In this document: piece after piece, positions 8,892 through 11,400 of the stretch
Layout: each line of letters opens with the position of its first letter
How positions within the stretch are numbered: position 1 is the first letter of the stretch
Assembly: GCA_022496205.1 (NCBI GenBank)
Contig: WTXD01000358.1
Location: 1-11,400 of the forward strand
Reading direction: 5' to 3'
Source of the DNA: Gloeopeniophorella convolvens
Taxonomy: Eukaryota; Basidiomycota; Agaricomycetes; Russulales
DNA: 11,400 nucleotides
The notes under the pieces: model-generated
Databases searched by the model: none
Told to the model about the DNA's origin: nothing
Seen by the model: only the letters and a program-made list of their open reading frames with translations
Translations under genes and position numbers: made by a program

Positions 8892-9553
8892 ATGTCCTCC
8901 GCTCTTCGCAATCGCCCCTACCTGCTGAGCGCTAGTCGAGCTGCGCAACGTCGACGACGCGTGCCGCCTGCTCCTGGCCTGCCAGGGTGCATCTGCACGA
9001 GCAGACACGACACGACGCTGCCGTGCCCCGTGGACGATATGCAGAGCCGAGCTACCGTCGTCTGCTGGAGAGCGTCACAGCTTTACAAAGAACGCAGCAC
9101 CCGGGAAAGCGCTTGAATGACGTTACCGCCTGTGAAGCCTTCGTGAATTGCACCGACGACGGCGATTCCCGCGAGTGAGTCGTCTGCCGAATCTGTCTGC
9201 ATGCGGTCGCTGACTCTAGGCCCCACTTACCGTTGCGCGGGCAAGTACTAGCTGCAGATCTGTCTTCTTGCCGCATGGCATTTGACTGGCACGGATCGTC
9301 TGGACTAGAGGCTGCCACCTGCACTCATGCGCTTCATGGGACACGGCCTCTGTATTCCTCGCTCTACAACGTGGGAATGACAGCAACTGCAATTCTAAAT
9401 ACCGAGCCGACTGATGCAGCTCCCTCAAATCCATTTCTGGTTGGTCTCCGTTGCTCGACATGTGTGTCTCTGCAGGGAGCAGCGGGTCAGCACCCAGTAT
9501 CATCTCAAGGACTACTCTCTCGACTTACGTCTCAACTTTGCTCAGCTTTCTAG
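8892..9553 (+). pseudogene. Possible degraded hypothetical gene
   Basis: An ATG in excellent context (AAAATG) at 8892 opens a frame starting MSSALRNRPYLL. By about 8940 a second frame looks more protein-like (VELRNVDDACRLLLACQ), and from about 9010 a third (YRRLLESVTALQR, then CEAFVNC). The third frame reaches a TGA at 9176-9178. This could be a nonsense mutation, because the frame stays open on both sides of it, or the start of a 45-nt intron (GTGAGT donor at 9175, GCTGAC branch site, TAG acceptor ending at 9219). Either reading continues in the same frame to a stop at 9551-9553. I recognise no domain. The frame changes suggest decay, but chance ORFs remain possible. Confidence 0.3.
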
Positions 9554-9824
9554 TTCTTGAAGATGAGGTTATGAATGGTATCTGCCTCAAGGGCGGCGGC
9601 TGTTGTCGAGCGAACGTCAGCCTTCAATTCCAAGGTCGCCTGCCCGGCGCTACAAACGCACCTTCTTCTGTGTCGACTACTGGGAGGGCAGCTGCGTCGC
9701 AGACCTGGAAGATCGCGGAAAGAACGACGACGACGAATGTGAAAGAGGCAAGCTTCATGTATATGATAACAAAGGCGGGGTTGGTGCTGCTGGACTAGTT
9801 GGTGCGTTGACTGGCTGGCAGTTA

Positions 9825-9880
9825 ATTGGGTGGAGAGATGTTCTGGTACCCTTCAGCGATCGCCTGGCACGGTATATAAA
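9825..9880 (+). promoter_or_regulatory. Orphan CCAAT/TATA promoter-like pair
   Basis: An inverted CCAAT box (ATTGG, 9825-9829) lies about 44 bases before a perfect TATATAAA (9873-9880). The spacing suits a plus-strand core promoter. The next usable ATG is near 9930 and opens only 65 codons of unrecognised sequence, so no gene can be assigned. Confidence 0.3.
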
Positions 9881-10163
9881 CCAGAGGGATGCTTCGCAGA
9901 GCCACCAGGTTCCACTGTACGGTAGGTATATGGCACACCCCATCTGGGTCCCCGGATCCTGTGCCCGTGGCATGCCGCTGTCAAACCCGTCGCGTGTCGC
10001 GTCGCGCAGTCCTGGCCGTCGCCCGCGCGCAGAGGATCTGGTGTCGCATGCGCCACGGCGGGTCGATCGGGTCCGTGGGCTGTCCTCCGTTACGAGCCAC
10101 CCGCCGGCGGGCCTCAGTGTGTGATGGGGCGACGCGTGAGCGAGGCGCCCCGTACCACCACAA

Positions 10164-10179
10164 CCCAATAGCTATTGGG
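10164..10179. promoter_or_regulatory. 16-bp palindrome with two inverted CCAAT boxes
   Basis: CCCAATAGCTATTGGG is a perfect palindrome carrying CCAAT on both strands, similar in design to the paired CCAAT element at 5334-5348. CCAAT is the target of the Hap/NF-Y complex (known); a role here is inferred. No adjacent gene is supported. Confidence 0.35.
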
Positions 10180-10304
10180 GATACCGCGCGGGTTCCGCGA
10201 GTACGCTATTACACGTATCTGTGTATCAGGATTGATTGAGTAGACTCAGTTGCTCCGCCGCAGCTATTTGGCAACGGGAGGATTCGTGGACTTGCCATAT
10301 ACAA

Positions 10305-10320
10305 GGGTACCAGTGTACCC
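10305..10320. repeat. Inverted repeat GGGTAC / GTACCC
   Basis: GGGTAC (10305-10310) and GTACCC (10315-10320) form a perfect 6-bp stem with a 4-nt loop. It lies over 300 bases past the stop of the minus-strand acetyltransferase, too far to call a 3'-end signal. Confidence 0.35.
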
Positions 10321-10653
10321 GGCTTCGGGCCGTAAGAGGCAACGAAGTTGTGCATTGCACGAGGCCGGCGCCAATGGCTTATGCAAGACGCGTGGCGGTG
10401 CAGGAGCAATCAAGACTCGTATTTATCAACACAGCAGTCTATCTCGTCTATCGGTCGTTGCGTACCGTCCCCTGTTTTGAGTCGTGTCTCAGGCTGCTGC
10501 TCGATTGGCGTTTTCGTTTCCCAGACGTCATCTACGCACTCGTACACGACGCCTCTGTACTGCATCCTCCGCGCATTTCCTGCATTCTTTCCGCTACGCG
10601 TGCAACGCGGCACCGCCCCGGAGGTTCGCTACGTACCCAGTGTCGGTGCCGTT

Positions 10654-11400
10654 TCAGGCCCCGATCTCTTTCGCCTCGGTTGGGAGGCCGGACTTGTGGA
10701 TGAAGATGACGCCCGCGAAAACGCCCCAGGGCGTCTCCTTGTCCAGGCGGCCCTGCTCGACGAACCCGAGGCGGCGGTAGAACGCCGCCTGCAGCGCGCA
10801 CCCGTATCAGAGCCCAGTGGCGGCCAGCACAAAGCGCACACGCACGTTCTCCTCGCTCTGCGTGCCGAGCGCGACGACCGTCCCTGTCTGCGCGGCCTCG
10901 GCGAGCACGTGCCGGATGAGCGCGGACGCGAGCCCGTGGTGCTGGTAGGCCGGGTCCGTCGCGATCACGTTCGCGTACATCGTCCCGCGCTCCATCTGTG
11001 TGCGCGCCGCTCAGCGTGCGGGGCTCTGCATACGGGAAGATGAGACATCACGCACCTCGGGGCCGAAGATGCGCGTCTTGAGCGCGCGGGTCTCCGCGGA
11101 GAACTGGCACAGAGAGAACAGGTCAGGCCTAGTAGGAGACGGGCAGCGCAGCGCGGCGCACCTCGTCGAGGAACCATGTGCGGAACTTGGGCTCGAACTG
11201 GCTTAATAGATCCATGAAGCCCAGCGCGCGCTGCTCTGGCCTGCCCGCGCCCCGCCACTCAGCCCCGGCCTGCATCACAACGCAGGCTAAATAGGCGCGC
11301 AACGCACGTGGAGTATAACAGTTGTCCGGGCGGGAACCACACCGCGAGCGCGCGGATCGCGGTGGGGTCGGCGTCGTCCGCCGGCGCCGCCACGTAGATG
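10654..11400 (-). CDS. GNAT-family N-acetyltransferase, five exons visible, 5' end outside the window
   Basis: Transfers the acetyl group of acetyl-CoA to an amine; the substrate is unknown. Minus-strand exons in order of reading are 11400-11308 (partial), 11240-11162, 11103-11056, 10995-10846 and 10788-10654. Introns are 67, 58, 60 and 57 nt; three donors are GTGCGT and one is GTGCGC. Splicing gives one open frame of 168 visible residues plus one base at the left edge. Exon 1 holds VWFPPGQLLYST. Exon 4 holds the acetyl-CoA motif A (ATDPAYQHHGLASALIRH, the Q/RxxGxA loop). The junction of exons 4 and 5 creates QSEENAAFYRRLGF, the typical motif B end of fungal GNATs. The C terminus WGVFAGVIFIHKSG ends at TGA 10654-10656. 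Without splicing, the last intron contains an in-frame TGA (10807-10809) that would look like a truncation. No lesion is seen. The ATG at 10993-10995 is internal, not the start. The first splice acceptor (11241) was chosen because it alone kept both frame and motif. Confidence 0.85.

Larger units (their letters stand above)
9554..10653. other. No recognised gene; orphan promoter elements and palindromes
   Basis: A plus-strand frame at 9603-10124 (173 codons) has no known motif and is probably chance. The region holds the promoter-like pair at 9825-9880 and palindromes at 10164-10179 and 10305-10320. The right end is the 3' flank of the minus-strand acetyltransferase. Confidence 0.45.

Noticed and set aside
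9603..10124. 173-codon plus-strand frame
   Set aside because: No recognisable domain, low-complexity and arginine-rich second half, and a promoter-like TATATAAA lies inside it; probably chance.
10348..11043. Plus-strand 231-codon frame
   Set aside because: Its right half is antisense to the acetyltransferase exons, and GC-rich coding DNA often leaves such frames open. The left half has no motif.
11241..11319. Alternative short intron for the acetyltransferase ending at 11270
   Set aside because: Acceptor 11270 gives introns of 38 or 50 nt that break the frame into exon 2; the acceptor at 11241 keeps the frame and gives a sensible PEQRALGF junction.
1..11400. CRISPR array, rRNA, phage or defence system
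   Set aside because: No regularly spaced repeats, rRNA motifs or prokaryotic operon structure are present; the intron-rich genes are fungal.

Overview
The window looks like nuclear DNA of an Agaricomycete basidiomycete (inferred). The genes are cut by many short introns (46-67 nt) with GT-AG ends and usually a CTNAY-type branch site. Protein families fit a mushroom or wood-decay genome: a LaeA-like SAM methyltransferase, an extended SDR reductase, a DDE_3-type Tc1/mariner transposase and a fungal GNAT. Most reading frames make sense only after splicing, so simple ORFs break each gene into pieces.

Layout. 1-1974: no recognised gene, only two weak minus-strand candidates (443-720 and 973-1230). 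1975-3080 (+): an intact four-exon SAM-dependent methyltransferase of 317 residues. 3675-4799 (+): a tandem paralogue with the same exon architecture, a missing glycine in the SAM motif and a one-base frameshift. 4800-5468: intergenic DNA ending in a well-formed promoter (16-bp palindrome, inverted pair of CCAAT boxes, TATA box). 5469-6642 (+): an extended-SDR reductase broken by at least nine small indels, its three introns still visible. 6643-7398: nothing recognised. 7399?-8784?: a Tc1/mariner element whose transposase (7526-8628) needs two introns and carries one frameshift next to a catalytic Asp. 8892-9553 (+): a possible degraded hypothetical gene. 9554-10653: no recognised gene, but an orphan CCAAT/TATA pair and a CCAAT palindrome. 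10654-11400 (-): a GNAT N-acetyltransferase with four introns, intact as far as visible, whose 5' end lies outside the window.

How it fits together. Duplicated methyltransferases, a reductase of the kind used on small carbonyl compounds, an acetyltransferase and a transposon suggest an accessory, fast-turnover region, possibly linked to secondary metabolism (inference). Two genes look functional (methyltransferase 1 and the GNAT), one is a young pseudogene (methyltransferase 2) and one an older pseudogene (SDR). I found no clearly new system. The main results are the splice-resolved gene models, the decay series, and the intact-looking promoter in front of a dead reductase.
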